Part shown: piece after piece, positions 30,073 through 38,675 of the stretch
Layout: the number at the start of each line of letters is the position of its first letter
Numbering within the stretch: position 1 is the stretch's first letter
NCBI RefSeq assembly: GCF_002278075.1
Contig: NZ_CP022989.1
Location: forward strand, 2,108,001-2,172,000
Source of the DNA: Paraburkholderia aromaticivorans
GTDB taxonomy: Bacteria > Pseudomonadota > Gammaproteobacteria > Burkholderiales > Burkholderiaceae
Reading direction: 5' to 3'
Length of the DNA: 64,000 nucleotides
Made by a program: the position numbers and the translations under genes
Notes under the pieces: generated by a model
Told to the model about the DNA's origin: nothing
Seen by the model: the letters and a program-made list of their open reading frames with translations, nothing else
The model's database searches: none

Positions 30073-31322
30073 AGAAACCGGATACCGCGAGCGGCGCTGC
30101 GGCAGATCACGAGGGCGCGCCCGCGCCTGGAGCGCTCGATGGGCGCGGCAGCAGGGGCGCCCGTTCGGGTGACGAAGCGCAGCGAGCCGCGCACGCTGCG
30201 GCGGAACCTGGCTGGGCGGGAAGTGGGGGGGGGCATGAAGCGCATGAGCAGGGCCAGCCGGGAGAGGGGCAGAGGCACGGCCACGGTCACGGCAGCGACG
30301 GTCATAGTCACGGTATCAAAGGTAGCCACGGCAACCACGGCAACCACGGCAACCACGGCAACCACGGCAACCACGGCAACGCTAGCCACACTCATAGTCA
30401 CGCCCACGGCCACGCCGGCCACCACCACGCTCACGCCCCCGTCGCCGGCCACGGGCGCGCGTTCGCCCTCGCCGTGGTGCTGAACATCGCCATCGTGGTG
30501 GCGCAGACGGTCTACGGCGTGCTCGCCCATTCCACCGCGCTGCTCGCCGATGCCGGCCATAATCTCTCCGACGTCCTCGGCCTGCTGCTCGCATGGGGCG
30601 CCGCCTGGCTCGCCACGCGCCGTCCGTCGGCACGCTACACGTTCGGCTATGGCAGCTCGTCGATCCTGGCCTCGCTCGTCAATGCCGGACTGTTGCTGTT
30701 CGCGTGCGGCGTGATCGTCGCCGAAGCAGTCGGGCGGCTGATCAACCCGACGCCCGTGGCGGGGCTCGCGGTGTTCGTCGTGGCGATGGGCGGCGTGGTC
30801 ATCAACGGAATTTCCGCTTGGCTTTTCATGCGCGGGCAGCAGGATGATCTGAACATCCGCGGCGCGTTCCTGCACATGGCGGCCGATGCCGCCATCTCGG
30901 CGGCGGTCGCGATAAGCGGCCTCGTGATTCTCTACACCAACTGGACGTGGCTCGACCCGGTAATGAGCCTGCTCGTGGTGGCGGTCGTGGTGGCCGGCAC
31001 CTGGAGTTTGCTGCGCGATTCGGTGCGCCTCGCGCTCGACGCCGTGCCGCCCGGCGTCGATCTGCAAGGCGTGCGCGACTATCTGGCAGGGCAGCCCGGC
31101 GTCGTCGACGTGCACGATCTGCACGTGTGGGCGCTGTCGACCACCGGCAATGCGCTCAGCGCGCATCTGGTGATGCCGGCCGGCCACCCCGGCGACGAAT
31201 CGCTCGACGGCATCGTTCTCACGCTGCGCGAACGTTTTTCCATGCATCACGCGACGCTGCAAGTGGACCTTGGCACGACGCAGCATCGCTGCGCAATGGA
31301 TCACGCGCCGCACACGCATTGA
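30069..31322 (+). CDS. cation diffusion facilitator (CDF) metal efflux transporter with His-rich N-terminus
   Basis: 417 residues from ATG 30069. The N-terminal ~130 residues are cytosolic, hydrophilic and rich in His and Gly, including a GNH repeat run and SHTHSHAHGHAGHHHAHA, probable metal-binding sequence. Six membrane helices follow. The transport site is HxxxD in helix 2 (HNLSD) and HxxxD in helix 5 (HMAAD), the H/D-H/D combination expected for zinc-selective members. A C-terminal cytosolic domain (LVVDVHDLHVWALSTTG) completes it. It likely exports Zn2+ or a related ion under ArsR control. The unusually long His tail is like DmeF-type proteins. Confidence 0.9.
   Translation: MKKPDTASGAAADHEGAPAPGALDGRGSRGARSGDEAQRAAHAAAEPGWAGSGGGHEAHEQGQPGEGQRHGHGHGSDGHSHGIKGSHGNHGNHGNHGNHGNHGNASHTHSHAHGHAGHHHAHAPVAGHGRAFALAVVLNIAIVVAQTVYGVLAHSTALLADAGHNLSDVLGLLLAWGAAWLATRRPSARYTFGYGSSSILASLVNAGLLLFACGVIVAEAVGRLINPTPVAGLAVFVVAMGGVVINGISAWLFMRGQQDDLNIRGAFLHMAADAAISAAVAISGLVILYTNWTWLDPVMSLLVVAVVVAGTWSLLRDSVRLALDAVPPGVDLQGVRDYLAGQPGVVDVHDLHVWALSTTGNALSAHLVMPAGHPGDESLDGIVLTLRERFSMHHATLQVDLGTTQHRCAMDHAPHTH
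30324..30380 (+). repeat. coding tandem repeat, 9-bp unit
   Basis: Five perfect copies of AACCACGGC (30333-30377), preceded by one degenerate copy, encode a GNH tripeptide repeat in the metal-binding N-terminus of the CDF transporter. Copy number is in frame whatever its value, so length variation would change the number of histidines without breaking the gene. Confidence 0.95.
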
Positions 31323-31493
31323 GGCTGACAGGAACCCGCGGCGAGGCGACGGCACAGACGTGGCGTGGTGATCCGCCTCATGCCGGCCGCGCGCTTGATG
31401 CAATGCGACCGTCGTCGAGCAGGTTCGCGTCGCTGCCCAAGGGGGCTCCCTCCGGGCGTACACTAGAACGCATTGTTGTCTCCGGAGTTCCGC

Positions 31494-33218
31494 ATGGACG
31501 CTGCTGCAAACGATGCGTCGCCGGTGCTGATCGTCGGGGCGGGCCCAACCGGGCTTGCCGCAGCGATGAGTCTGGCGCGTGCCCACATCCCCGTGCGTCT
31601 GATCGACAAAGCCATGCAGCCCAACCCGTATTCACGGGCCATCGGCATCCAGGCGCGCACGCTCGAATTGCTGGAGCAGCATCGGCTGATCGAACCGTTT
31701 CTCGAGCTCGGCCATCGCGCGCGCATCGCCAATCTGTTTTCGAACGGCATGCGTCTCGCGCAGCTCGATTTCGATCCGCTGCACACGCGCTATCCGTATC
31801 TGCTGTTTCTCGATCAGTCCGTAACCGAGCGCCTGCTGACGGAGCATCTCGCCACATTCGGCGTGACGATCGAGCGGGGTGTCGAACTGACCATGTTCTC
31901 GCAGGGCGCCGCCGGCCTTCAGGCGACGCTGCGCCGCGCGGACGGTCACACGGAGACGATGCGCCCGTCGTACATGATCGCCGCCGACGGCGCGCATAGC
32001 ACGATCCGTCACCGGCTGGGTTTGGGCTTCGAGGGCAAGACGCTCGAGCAGACTTTCCTGCTCGCCGACCTGCACGCCGAAACCGACTGGCCGGAAGACG
32101 AGTTCCATATCTTCGCGTCAGGCGAAGGACTGGTGGCGCTATTTCCAATGGGCCACGGCCGGCATCGTCTGATCGCGGATCATGCCATCGAGCCTGCCGC
32201 CGTCGCGCCGCCTGGGACGCCCGCGGTGCTGGGCGAGCCGCCGCTGAACAGGGTGCCGTCGCCGTCGCTCGAAGCATGCGAGGCGCTGATTGCCCGGCGC
32301 GTGCGCGAGCGGGTCGACGTGTCGGACCTGGCCTGGTCCTCGTATTTTCATGTGAATAGCCGTATGGTGGACCGGCTGCGCGTCGGCCGCATCTTCCTCG
32401 CGGGCGACGCCGCGCACGTGCATAGCCCGGCCGGCGCGCAGGGCATGAACACCGGAATTCAGGAAGCGTTCAATCTCGGCTGGAAACTCGCGCGCGTGTT
32501 GAAAGGCGCGGCGCCGGACCGCCTGCTCGACACCTATCACCTCGAACGTCATCCGATCGAACGCGACGTGCTGCGTCAGACGGGCTTCATTACGCAAATG
32601 GCCGAGGCCGATCATGGACCGCTGAAGCTGCTGCGCGAACGGGTGATGCCGGTCCTCGCCGCACTGGGGCCGTTGCGCGACGCCGCGCGCCTCACCATCA
32701 GCGAGTTGTCGATCCAGTACCGGCGCAGTCCGCTGACGCTCGAACGGGTGCTCGACGGCGGACCTCGTGCGGGCGAGCGCGCACCGGACGCGCTGGTGCA
32801 TGTGGTGGACGGACCGCTCGGCCGTGCGCCCGGCGTCGGCTGCATGTTCGATCTGCACGACCCGGCGTTCTTCTCGCTGTTCCTGCTGGTGCCGCCGCTG
32901 CCCGTCGACGAAACGCCGCTCGATCCCGCGGCGAAGCATGCGCCACCGCCGGACGCGGAACTGGAGCGCGTGGCGGCGGACGTCGAAAGATTGTTGCCGG
33001 GCGCGGTGCGGATCTGGCGCATCACGGACACCACCGGCGACGGCGGCCCGGCACTTTCCGAATCGTATGGCCGCACGCGCCCGTCGTTCTATCTGGTGCG
33101 GCCGGACGGCTACATCAGCGCGCGCGGACGCACCGGCTCCGATCTGCACGGTCTGCTGCGGCATTGCGAAGCCTGGTTCGCGGTGAGCGGGGAAATACCG
33201 GAGCAGGCGGCCCTGTGA
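31494..33218 (+). CDS. FAD-dependent aromatic monooxygenase (PHBH/MhpA family)
   Basis: 574 residues from ATG 31494, with GGAG at 31483-31486. It hydroxylates an aromatic or quinone-like substrate using NAD(P)H and FAD. The GxGxxG motif reads VGAGPTGLAAAMSLAR, the DG motif AADGAHSTIRHRLGL and the GD motif IFLAGDAAHVHSPAGAQGMNTGIQEAFNLGWKLA. The last ~170 residues form the thioredoxin-like C-terminal domain of this family. Neighbours (metal efflux upstream, formate dehydrogenase convergent) give no hint of the substrate. Confidence 0.87.
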   Translation: MDAAANDASPVLIVGAGPTGLAAAMSLARAHIPVRLIDKAMQPNPYSRAIGIQARTLELLEQHRLIEPFLELGHRARIANLFSNGMRLAQLDFDPLHTRYPYLLFLDQSVTERLLTEHLATFGVTIERGVELTMFSQGAAGLQATLRRADGHTETMRPSYMIAADGAHSTIRHRLGLGFEGKTLEQTFLLADLHAETDWPEDEFHIFASGEGLVALFPMGHGRHRLIADHAIEPAAVAPPGTPAVLGEPPLNRVPSPSLEACEALIARRVRERVDVSDLAWSSYFHVNSRMVDRLRVGRIFLAGDAAHVHSPAGAQGMNTGIQEAFNLGWKLARVLKGAAPDRLLDTYHLERHPIERDVLRQTGFITQMAEADHGPLKLLRERVMPVLAALGPLRDAARLTISELSIQYRRSPLTLERVLDGGPRAGERAPDALVHVVDGPLGRAPGVGCMFDLHDPAFFSLFLLVPPLPVDETPLDPAAKHAPPPDAELERVAADVERLLPGAVRIWRITDTTGDGGPALSESYGRTRPSFYLVRPDGYISARGRTGSDLHGLLRHCEAWFAVSGEIPEQAAL

Positions 33219-33270
33219 TGCGGGCCGCCTGAGTCGCGCGGGCCATGAGCGGCCGCGAGCGCGGCGCGCC

Positions 33271-33522
33271 TTACACCGTCGCGGGCGTGGCGGGCGTCAG
33301 TTGCGCGCGATGTTTGACGAGCGCTTCCTTGACGATGCCCGCCATCGCGATACCGCTCGCATCCGGGTGATCGAGCTCCGCCAGCAACGCGCGCCGCATG
33401 CGCGGCTCCCAGAAGCGGCGGATATGGTCGGCGATGCCGGCGAGCGCTTCCTCACGGTCCGGCATCGAATCGAAAAAGTCGCCGATCCGGTTGGCCATGT
33501 CGATCAGGTTCTGATTGTCCAT
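33271..33522 (-). CDS. fdsD: formate dehydrogenase delta subunit
   Basis: 83 residues from ATG 33522 (MDNQNLIDMANRIGDFFDSMPDREEALAGIADHI). FdsD is a small accessory protein needed for full activity of the soluble NAD-dependent molybdenum formate dehydrogenase. It starts 8 bp after the fdsA stop, as last gene of the operon. The usual order in Cupriavidus is fdsGBACD, but no fdsC (FdhD sulfurtransferase) lies between fdsA and fdsD here or in the 50 bp after it. Confidence 0.9.
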   Translation of the reverse strand: MDNQNLIDMANRIGDFFDSMPDREEALAGIADHIRRFWEPRMRRALLAELDHPDASGIAMAGIVKEALVKHRAQLTPATPATV

Positions 33523-33530
33523 GGCGTGCC

Positions 33531-36476
33531 TCACTTGCCCGAGGTCGCGTTGGCCAGCTCGCGCTGCTTGAGCAGGTCGAGCTGTTCGGTGTTGAAACGC
33601 GAATAGTCTTTCTGCCATTGCGACGGCTGTTCGACCGGCATCACCTGCACCGCGGTCACCTTGTATTCCGGACAGTTGGTCGCCCAGTCCGAGCTGTCGG
33701 TGGTGATCACGTTCGCGCCCGATTCGGGGAAGTGGAACGTCGTATAGACCACGCCCGGCTGCATCCGCTCGGTCACCTTCGCGCGCAACACGGTCTGACC
33801 CGCGCGCGATTCGATGCCGACCCAGTCGCCGGTCTTGATGCCGCGCTCTTCCGCATCATGCGGATGCAGTTCCAGCCGGTCCTCGTCGTGCCAGCGCGAG
33901 TTCTCGGTGCGGCGTGTTTGCGCGCCTACGTTGTATTGCGACAGGATGCGGCCCGTGGTGAGCAGCAGCGGGAATTTGCGCGTGACTTTCTCGGGCGTCG
34001 CAATGAACTTCGTAATCACGAACTTGCCCTTGCCGCGCACGAACGTATCGATATGCATGGTCGGCGTACCGTCCGGCGCATTCTCGTTGCACGGCCACTG
34101 GATGCTGCCGAGCTCGTCGAGCTTTTTGTACGACACGCCGTGGAAGGTCGGCGTGAGACGCGCGATCTCGTCCATGATCTGCGACGGATGCGCGTAGTCC
34201 ATTTCATAGCCGAGCGCGCGCGCGAGCATGACCGTGACTTCCCAGTCGGCGTAACCCGGCACCGGTGGCATGACCTTGCGCACGCGCGAGATGCGGCGCT
34301 CCGCGTTGGTGAAGGTGCCGTCCTTTTCGAGGAACGACGAACCCGGCAGCAGCACGTGCGCATACTTGGCGGTCTCGTTCAGGAAGATGTCCTGCACGAC
34401 GATGCATTCCATCGCCGACAGCGCAGCGGACACGTGATGCGTATTCGGATCCGACTGTACGATGTCCTCGCCCTGACAGTACAGACCCTTGAAGGTGCCA
34501 TGCACGGCGGCGTCGAACATGTTCGGAATGCGCAGGCCGGGCTCCGGCTGCAGCGTGACGTTCCACGCCTCTTCGAACAGCGTGCGCGTGACCGTGTCGC
34601 TGATGTGGCGATAACCCGGCAGTTCGTGCGGGAACGAGCCCATGTCGCACGACCCCTGCACGTTGTTCTGGCCGCGCAGCGGATTGACGCCCACACCTTC
34701 ACGGCCGATGTTGCCCGTCGCCATCGCGAGGTTGGCGATGCCCATCACCATCGTCGAGCCTTGCGCGTGTTCGGTGACGCCCAGGCCGTAGTAGATCGCG
34801 GCGTTGCCGCCGGTCGCATAGATGCGGGCGGCCTCGCGCACGGCTTGGGCCGGCACGCCGGTCACCGCTTCGGTCGCCTCCGGCGCGTTTTCCGGCAGTG
34901 CGACGAAATCGCGCCATTGCTCGAACGCACGCGTTTCGCAACGCTCGGCGACGAACGCTTCGTTGAGCAGGCCTTCGGTGACGATCACATGCGCCAGCGC
35001 GTTCACAATGGCCACGTTGGTGCCCGGCCGCAATTGCAGATGATGGGACGCCTTCACGTGCGCCGTATCGACGATATCGATGCGCCGCGGATCGACCACG
35101 ATCAGCTTCGCGCCTTCGCGCACACGGCGCTTCAGGCGCGAGCCGAACACCGGGTGGCCGTCGGTCGGATTGGCGCCGATCACCACGATCACGTCGGCTT
35201 TATCGACCGAGGCGAAAGTTTGGGTGCCTGCCGATTCGCCGAGCGTTGCTTTGAGGCCGTAACCAGTCGGCGAATGACACACCCGCGCGCAAGTGTCGAC
35301 GTTGTTGTTGCCGAACGCGGCGCGCACGAGTTTTTGCACCAGATACGTTTCTTCGTTCGTGCAACGCGAGGACGTAATGCCGCCGATCGAATCGCGGCCA
35401 TGCTTCGCCTGAATGCGGCGGAATTCCGACGCCGCATACGTGAGCGCTTCTTCCCAACTCACTTCGCGCCACGGATCGGTGATCTTCGCGCGAATCATCG
35501 GCTTGGTGATGCGGTCCTTGTGCGTCGCGTAGCCCCATGCGAAGCGGCCTTTCACGCAGGCGTGGCCTTCGTTGGCCTGGCCGTTCTTGTGCGGCACCAT
35601 CCGCACGACCTGGTTGCCCTTCATCTCGGCCTTGAACGAGCAGCCGACGCCGCAATACGCGCACGTGGTAACGACCGAATGCTCCGGCTGGCCGAGCATG
35701 ATGACGGTCTTTTCCTGCAACGTCGCGGTCGGGCAGGCGGCCACGCACGCGCCGCACGACACGCATTCCGATTCCATGAACGGCACGTCTTCGCTGGCGG
35801 CCACGCGCGACTCGAAACCGCGCCCGGCGATCGTCAGCGCGAACGTGCCTTGCGTTTCTTCGCACGCGCGCACGCAGCGATTGCAGACGATGCACTTGGA
35901 CGGGTCGTAGGTGAAGTACGGGTTCGACTCGTCTTTCTTATCCTTCAGGTGATTCGCGCCGTCAAAGCCGTAGCGCACTTCGCGCAGGCCCGTGACGCCG
36001 GCCATGTCCTGCAGTTCGCAGTCGCCGTTGGCGGGGCAGGTGAGGCAGTCGAGCGGGTGATCGGAGATGTACAGCTCCATCACGTTGCGGCGCAGTGACT
36101 GCAGACGATCGGTTTGCGTGCGCACCTTCATGCCGGCTTCGACCGGCGTCGTGCACGAGGCGGGATAGCCGCGTTTGCCTTCAATTTCCACGAGGCACAA
36201 GCGGCACGAGCCGAACGGTTCCAATGAATCGGTCGCGCAGAGCTTCGGCACGTTGACGCCCGCTTCGACGGCGGCGCGCATCACGGAGGTGCCGGCGGGT
36301 ACGGTGACCGACTGGCCGTCGATCTCCAGCGTGACGTCGACATCGGCGTGGCGCTCGGGCGTGCCGAAATCGGTGTCGTCGAAGAACGAACGCGTCGCGC
36401 GCTGCTGGGCTTGCGCCTTGCACGCGCAGTTGCCGGAGCCGCAGCCGCCGGCAGGTGAGTTAAGCATGTCGGACAT
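33531..36476 (-). CDS. fdsA: NAD-dependent formate dehydrogenase alpha subunit
   Basis: 981 residues, ATG 36476 with AGGAG upstream. It oxidises formate to CO2 at a bis-MGD molybdenum site. Order of domains: N-terminal [2Fe-2S] ferredoxin-like (LCATDSLEPFGSCRLC), a His-Cys3 [4Fe-4S] site (HPLDCLTCPANGDC), two [4Fe-4S] clusters (CIVCNRCVRACEE and CVSCGACVAACP), the proximal CAYCGVGCSF cluster, and the catalytic domain with molybdenum ligand Cys in ARVCHSPTGYG. The C-terminal domain closes with YKVTAVQVMP. Typical length for FdsA/FdhA of Cupriavidus and Methylosinus. Cytosolic. Confidence 0.96.
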   Translation of the reverse strand: MSDMLNSPAGGCGSGNCACKAQAQQRATRSFFDDTDFGTPERHADVDVTLEIDGQSVTVPAGTSVMRAAVEAGVNVPKLCATDSLEPFGSCRLCLVEIEGKRGYPASCTTPVEAGMKVRTQTDRLQSLRRNVMELYISDHPLDCLTCPANGDCELQDMAGVTGLREVRYGFDGANHLKDKKDESNPYFTYDPSKCIVCNRCVRACEETQGTFALTIAGRGFESRVAASEDVPFMESECVSCGACVAACPTATLQEKTVIMLGQPEHSVVTTCAYCGVGCSFKAEMKGNQVVRMVPHKNGQANEGHACVKGRFAWGYATHKDRITKPMIRAKITDPWREVSWEEALTYAASEFRRIQAKHGRDSIGGITSSRCTNEETYLVQKLVRAAFGNNNVDTCARVCHSPTGYGLKATLGESAGTQTFASVDKADVIVVIGANPTDGHPVFGSRLKRRVREGAKLIVVDPRRIDIVDTAHVKASHHLQLRPGTNVAIVNALAHVIVTEGLLNEAFVAERCETRAFEQWRDFVALPENAPEATEAVTGVPAQAVREAARIYATGGNAAIYYGLGVTEHAQGSTMVMGIANLAMATGNIGREGVGVNPLRGQNNVQGSCDMGSFPHELPGYRHISDTVTRTLFEEAWNVTLQPEPGLRIPNMFDAAVHGTFKGLYCQGEDIVQSDPNTHHVSAALSAMECIVVQDIFLNETAKYAHVLLPGSSFLEKDGTFTNAERRISRVRKVMPPVPGYADWEVTVMLARALGYEMDYAHPSQIMDEIARLTPTFHGVSYKKLDELGSIQWPCNENAPDGTPTMHIDTFVRGKGKFVITKFIATPEKVTRKFPLLLTTGRILSQYNVGAQTRRTENSRWHDEDRLELHPHDAEERGIKTGDWVGIESRAGQTVLRAKVTERMQPGVVYTTFHFPESGANVITTDSSDWATNCPEYKVTAVQVMPVEQPSQWQKDYSRFNTEQLDLLKQRELANATSGK

Positions 36477-36490
36477 GGTGGGCTCCTGGG

Positions 36491-38056
36491 TCAGGCCGCT
36501 TTCGGCGCGTGTTCAGACACGTTGGCGAGACCGAAGTCTTCGGGGAAATGATCGAGCGCGGACAGCACCGGGAACGGCGTCATGCCGCCCATCGCGCAAA
36601 GCGAGCCGGACACCATCGTGTCGCACAGGTCGCGCAGCAGCTGCACTTGCCGGGTGGACGTATCGCCGTTGCGAATCCGGCCTATCACTTCGACGCCGCG
36701 CGTCGAGCCGATCCGGCACGGGGTGCATTTGCCGCACGATTCGAGCGCGCAGAAGTGCATGGCGTACTGCGCGAGTTCGGCGAGATTCGACGTGTCGTCG
36801 TGCACGACGAGGCCGCCGTGGCCCACTACCGCGCCGACTGCCGCATAGGCTTCGTAATCCATGGGAATGTCCCACTGGCTTTCCGGCAGGTACGTGCCGA
36901 GCGGGCCGCCCACCTGCACCGCGCGCGCGGGCCGGCCGCTCGCCGTGCCGCCGCCGTACTCATAGAGCAATTCACGCAGCGTCACGCCGAACGCGAGTTC
37001 GACCAGCCCGCCTTGCTTGACGTTGCCCGCGAGCTGAAACGGCAGCGTGCCGCGCGAACGGCCCATGCCGAAGTCTTTGTAGAACGCCGCGCCACGCGCG
37101 AAGATGATCGGCACGGTGGCGAGCGTGATGACGTTGTTGATCACGGTCGGCTGGCCGTAAAGGCCGATGAGCGCCGGCACCGGCGGCTTGGCGCGCACAA
37201 TGCCGCGCTTGCCTTCGAGCGATTCGAGCAGCGCCGTTTCCTCGCCGCACACATAGGCGCCCGCGCCTTTGGCCACGAACAGTTCGAAGCGATGCACCGT
37301 CGAGCCGAGCACGCTGTCGCCGAGCCAGCCGGCGGCGCGTGCTTTCGCGATGGCCGCTTCGAGCGTCGCGATCGAATGCGGATATTCGCTGCGCACGTAG
37401 ATATAGCCCACCGTCGCGCCCGTCACGACCCCGGCGATGATCATCCCTTCGATCAGCACGTACGGATCGCTTTCCATCACGAGGCGATCGGAGAACGTGC
37501 CGGAGTCGCCTTCGTCCGCATTGCAGACGATGTATTTCTGCGCCGCTTTCGCGCCGCGTACCGTGCGCCATTTGATCCCGGCAGGGAAGGCCGCGCCGCC
37601 GCGACCGCGCAGACCGGATTCGATCAGCGCTTCGCAGGCGGCGTCGCCGTCGGTCTGCAACGCCCTGCGCAAACCTTCGAGGCCGCCGTGGGCGACATAG
37701 TCGTCGATGGAAAGCGGGTCGGTGATGCCGATGCGCGCGAACGTCAGACGCTGCTGTTTCTTCAGATACGGAATCTCGTCGACCGCACCGACCTGCTTTG
37801 CGTGCGCTCCGCCTTCGAGCAAGCCTGCATCGAACAGTGCGACGACGTCGTCGGCTTCGACATTCGCGTAGCCGATGCGGCCTTCGGGCGTTTGCACTTC
37901 GACGAGCGGTTCGAGCCACAGCAGGCCGCGCGAGCCGTTGCGAACGAGTTCGACAGCGAGGCCGCGGCGCGCCGCTTCGGCCTCGATCGCCTGAGCGAGC
38001 GCATCAGCGCCGAGCGCTAGTGCCGACGAATCACGGGGAACGTAGATGCGTGTCAT
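36491..38056 (-). CDS. fdsB: NAD-dependent formate dehydrogenase beta subunit (NuoF-like)
   Basis: 521 residues from ATG 38056, overlapping the fdsG stop as ATGA. It carries FMN and the NAD site and delivers electrons to NAD. Visible: SGLRGRGGAAFPAGIKW and VCNADEGDSGTFSDR (NADH/FMN binding), GAGAYVCGEETALLESLEG, and the [4Fe-4S] site ESCGKCTPCRIGSTRG. The ~110-residue N-terminal extension looks like a thioredoxin-fold domain without the cysteines of a 2Fe-2S centre. It sits 14 bp upstream of fdsA. Confidence 0.95.
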   Translation of the reverse strand: MTRIYVPRDSSALALGADALAQAIEAEAARRGLAVELVRNGSRGLLWLEPLVEVQTPEGRIGYANVEADDVVALFDAGLLEGGAHAKQVGAVDEIPYLKKQQRLTFARIGITDPLSIDDYVAHGGLEGLRRALQTDGDAACEALIESGLRGRGGAAFPAGIKWRTVRGAKAAQKYIVCNADEGDSGTFSDRLVMESDPYVLIEGMIIAGVVTGATVGYIYVRSEYPHSIATLEAAIAKARAAGWLGDSVLGSTVHRFELFVAKGAGAYVCGEETALLESLEGKRGIVRAKPPVPALIGLYGQPTVINNVITLATVPIIFARGAAFYKDFGMGRSRGTLPFQLAGNVKQGGLVELAFGVTLRELLYEYGGGTASGRPARAVQVGGPLGTYLPESQWDIPMDYEAYAAVGAVVGHGGLVVHDDTSNLAELAQYAMHFCALESCGKCTPCRIGSTRGVEVIGRIRNGDTSTRQVQLLRDLCDTMVSGSLCAMGGMTPFPVLSALDHFPEDFGLANVSEHAPKAA

Positions 38057-38538
38057 GCCGTCACCTCCACGCACTTGCTGGCGGCCGCGAAAATCGCGTC
38101 GAACTTTTGCGGCGTGACCCTGGCGTGCAAGATCCCGTTGAGCATCAACGCTGGCGACAGCGCACATTGGCCGAGGCAATACACCGATTCCAGCTCCACC
38201 GTCGCGCCGTGCTCGTGTTCGGCGTCGAAGCGGCAGCCGGTGTGCGTCTCGATATGGCGGGCGAGCGCCTCGGTCCCCATGCTGCGGCAGGCTTCCGCGC
38301 GGCACAGCTGCACCGTGACCTGGGCGGCCGGCTGCGTGCGAAAGTGGTGGTAGTAGGTGATGACGCCGTGCACTTCCGCGCGCGACAGATTCATGACGCG
38401 CGCGAGTGGCGCGACCGCCGCGGGCGGCACGTAACCGAGTTCGTCCTGAATCGCATGCAAGACCGCTAGCAGCGACATTCCCGGCTGCGCGTGACGCTGC
38501 ACGAGCTGATCCGGCGCGATGGCGATGGAATCATCCAA
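38053..38538 (-). CDS. fdsG: NAD-dependent formate dehydrogenase gamma subunit (NuoE-like)
   Basis: 161 residues. The start codon is TTG at 38538, 7 bp after an exceptionally strong ribosome site (GGAGGAG on the minus strand, 38552-38546). The [2Fe-2S] thioredoxin-like domain has the four ligands in LCRAEACRSMGTE and YCLGQCALSPA. First gene of the fdsGBAD operon, divergent from the ModE-type regulator at 38673. Confidence 0.93.
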   Translation of the reverse strand: MDDSIAIAPDQLVQRHAQPGMSLLAVLHAIQDELGYVPPAAVAPLARVMNLSRAEVHGVITYYHHFRTQPAAQVTVQLCRAEACRSMGTEALARHIETHTGCRFDAEHEHGATVELESVYCLGQCALSPALMLNGILHARVTPQKFDAIFAAASKCVEVTA

Positions 38539-38557
38539 GTGGGGGCTCCTCCAAAGT

Positions 38558-38675
38558 CATATATGCACTTGTCATTCATAATGCGTGCACTTATGCTTCG
38601 TATATTCGATATGGGATAGCCGAACAATAGGCGGGCGATTCGGCTCGCGCAATAGGAAAGAGTTGAGCATATATG
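38558..38675. promoter_or_regulatory. fdsG/regulator divergent region with two CATATATG palindromes
   Basis: The self-complementary octamer CATATATG occurs at 38558-38565 and again at 38668-38675, exactly 110 bp apart. The second covers the ATG of the regulator gene and the first lies just upstream of the fdsG ribosome site. TGCAC (38564-38568) and GTGCA nearby form another dyad. These are candidate operator sites for the divergent regulator. Confidence 0.4.

Noticed and set aside
30324..30380. possible CRISPR-like array
   Set aside because: 9-bp unit without spacers, inside a coding region.
33618..36098. 826-codon open frame on the + strand
   Set aside because: Antisense to fdsA; no motif and typical shadow composition.
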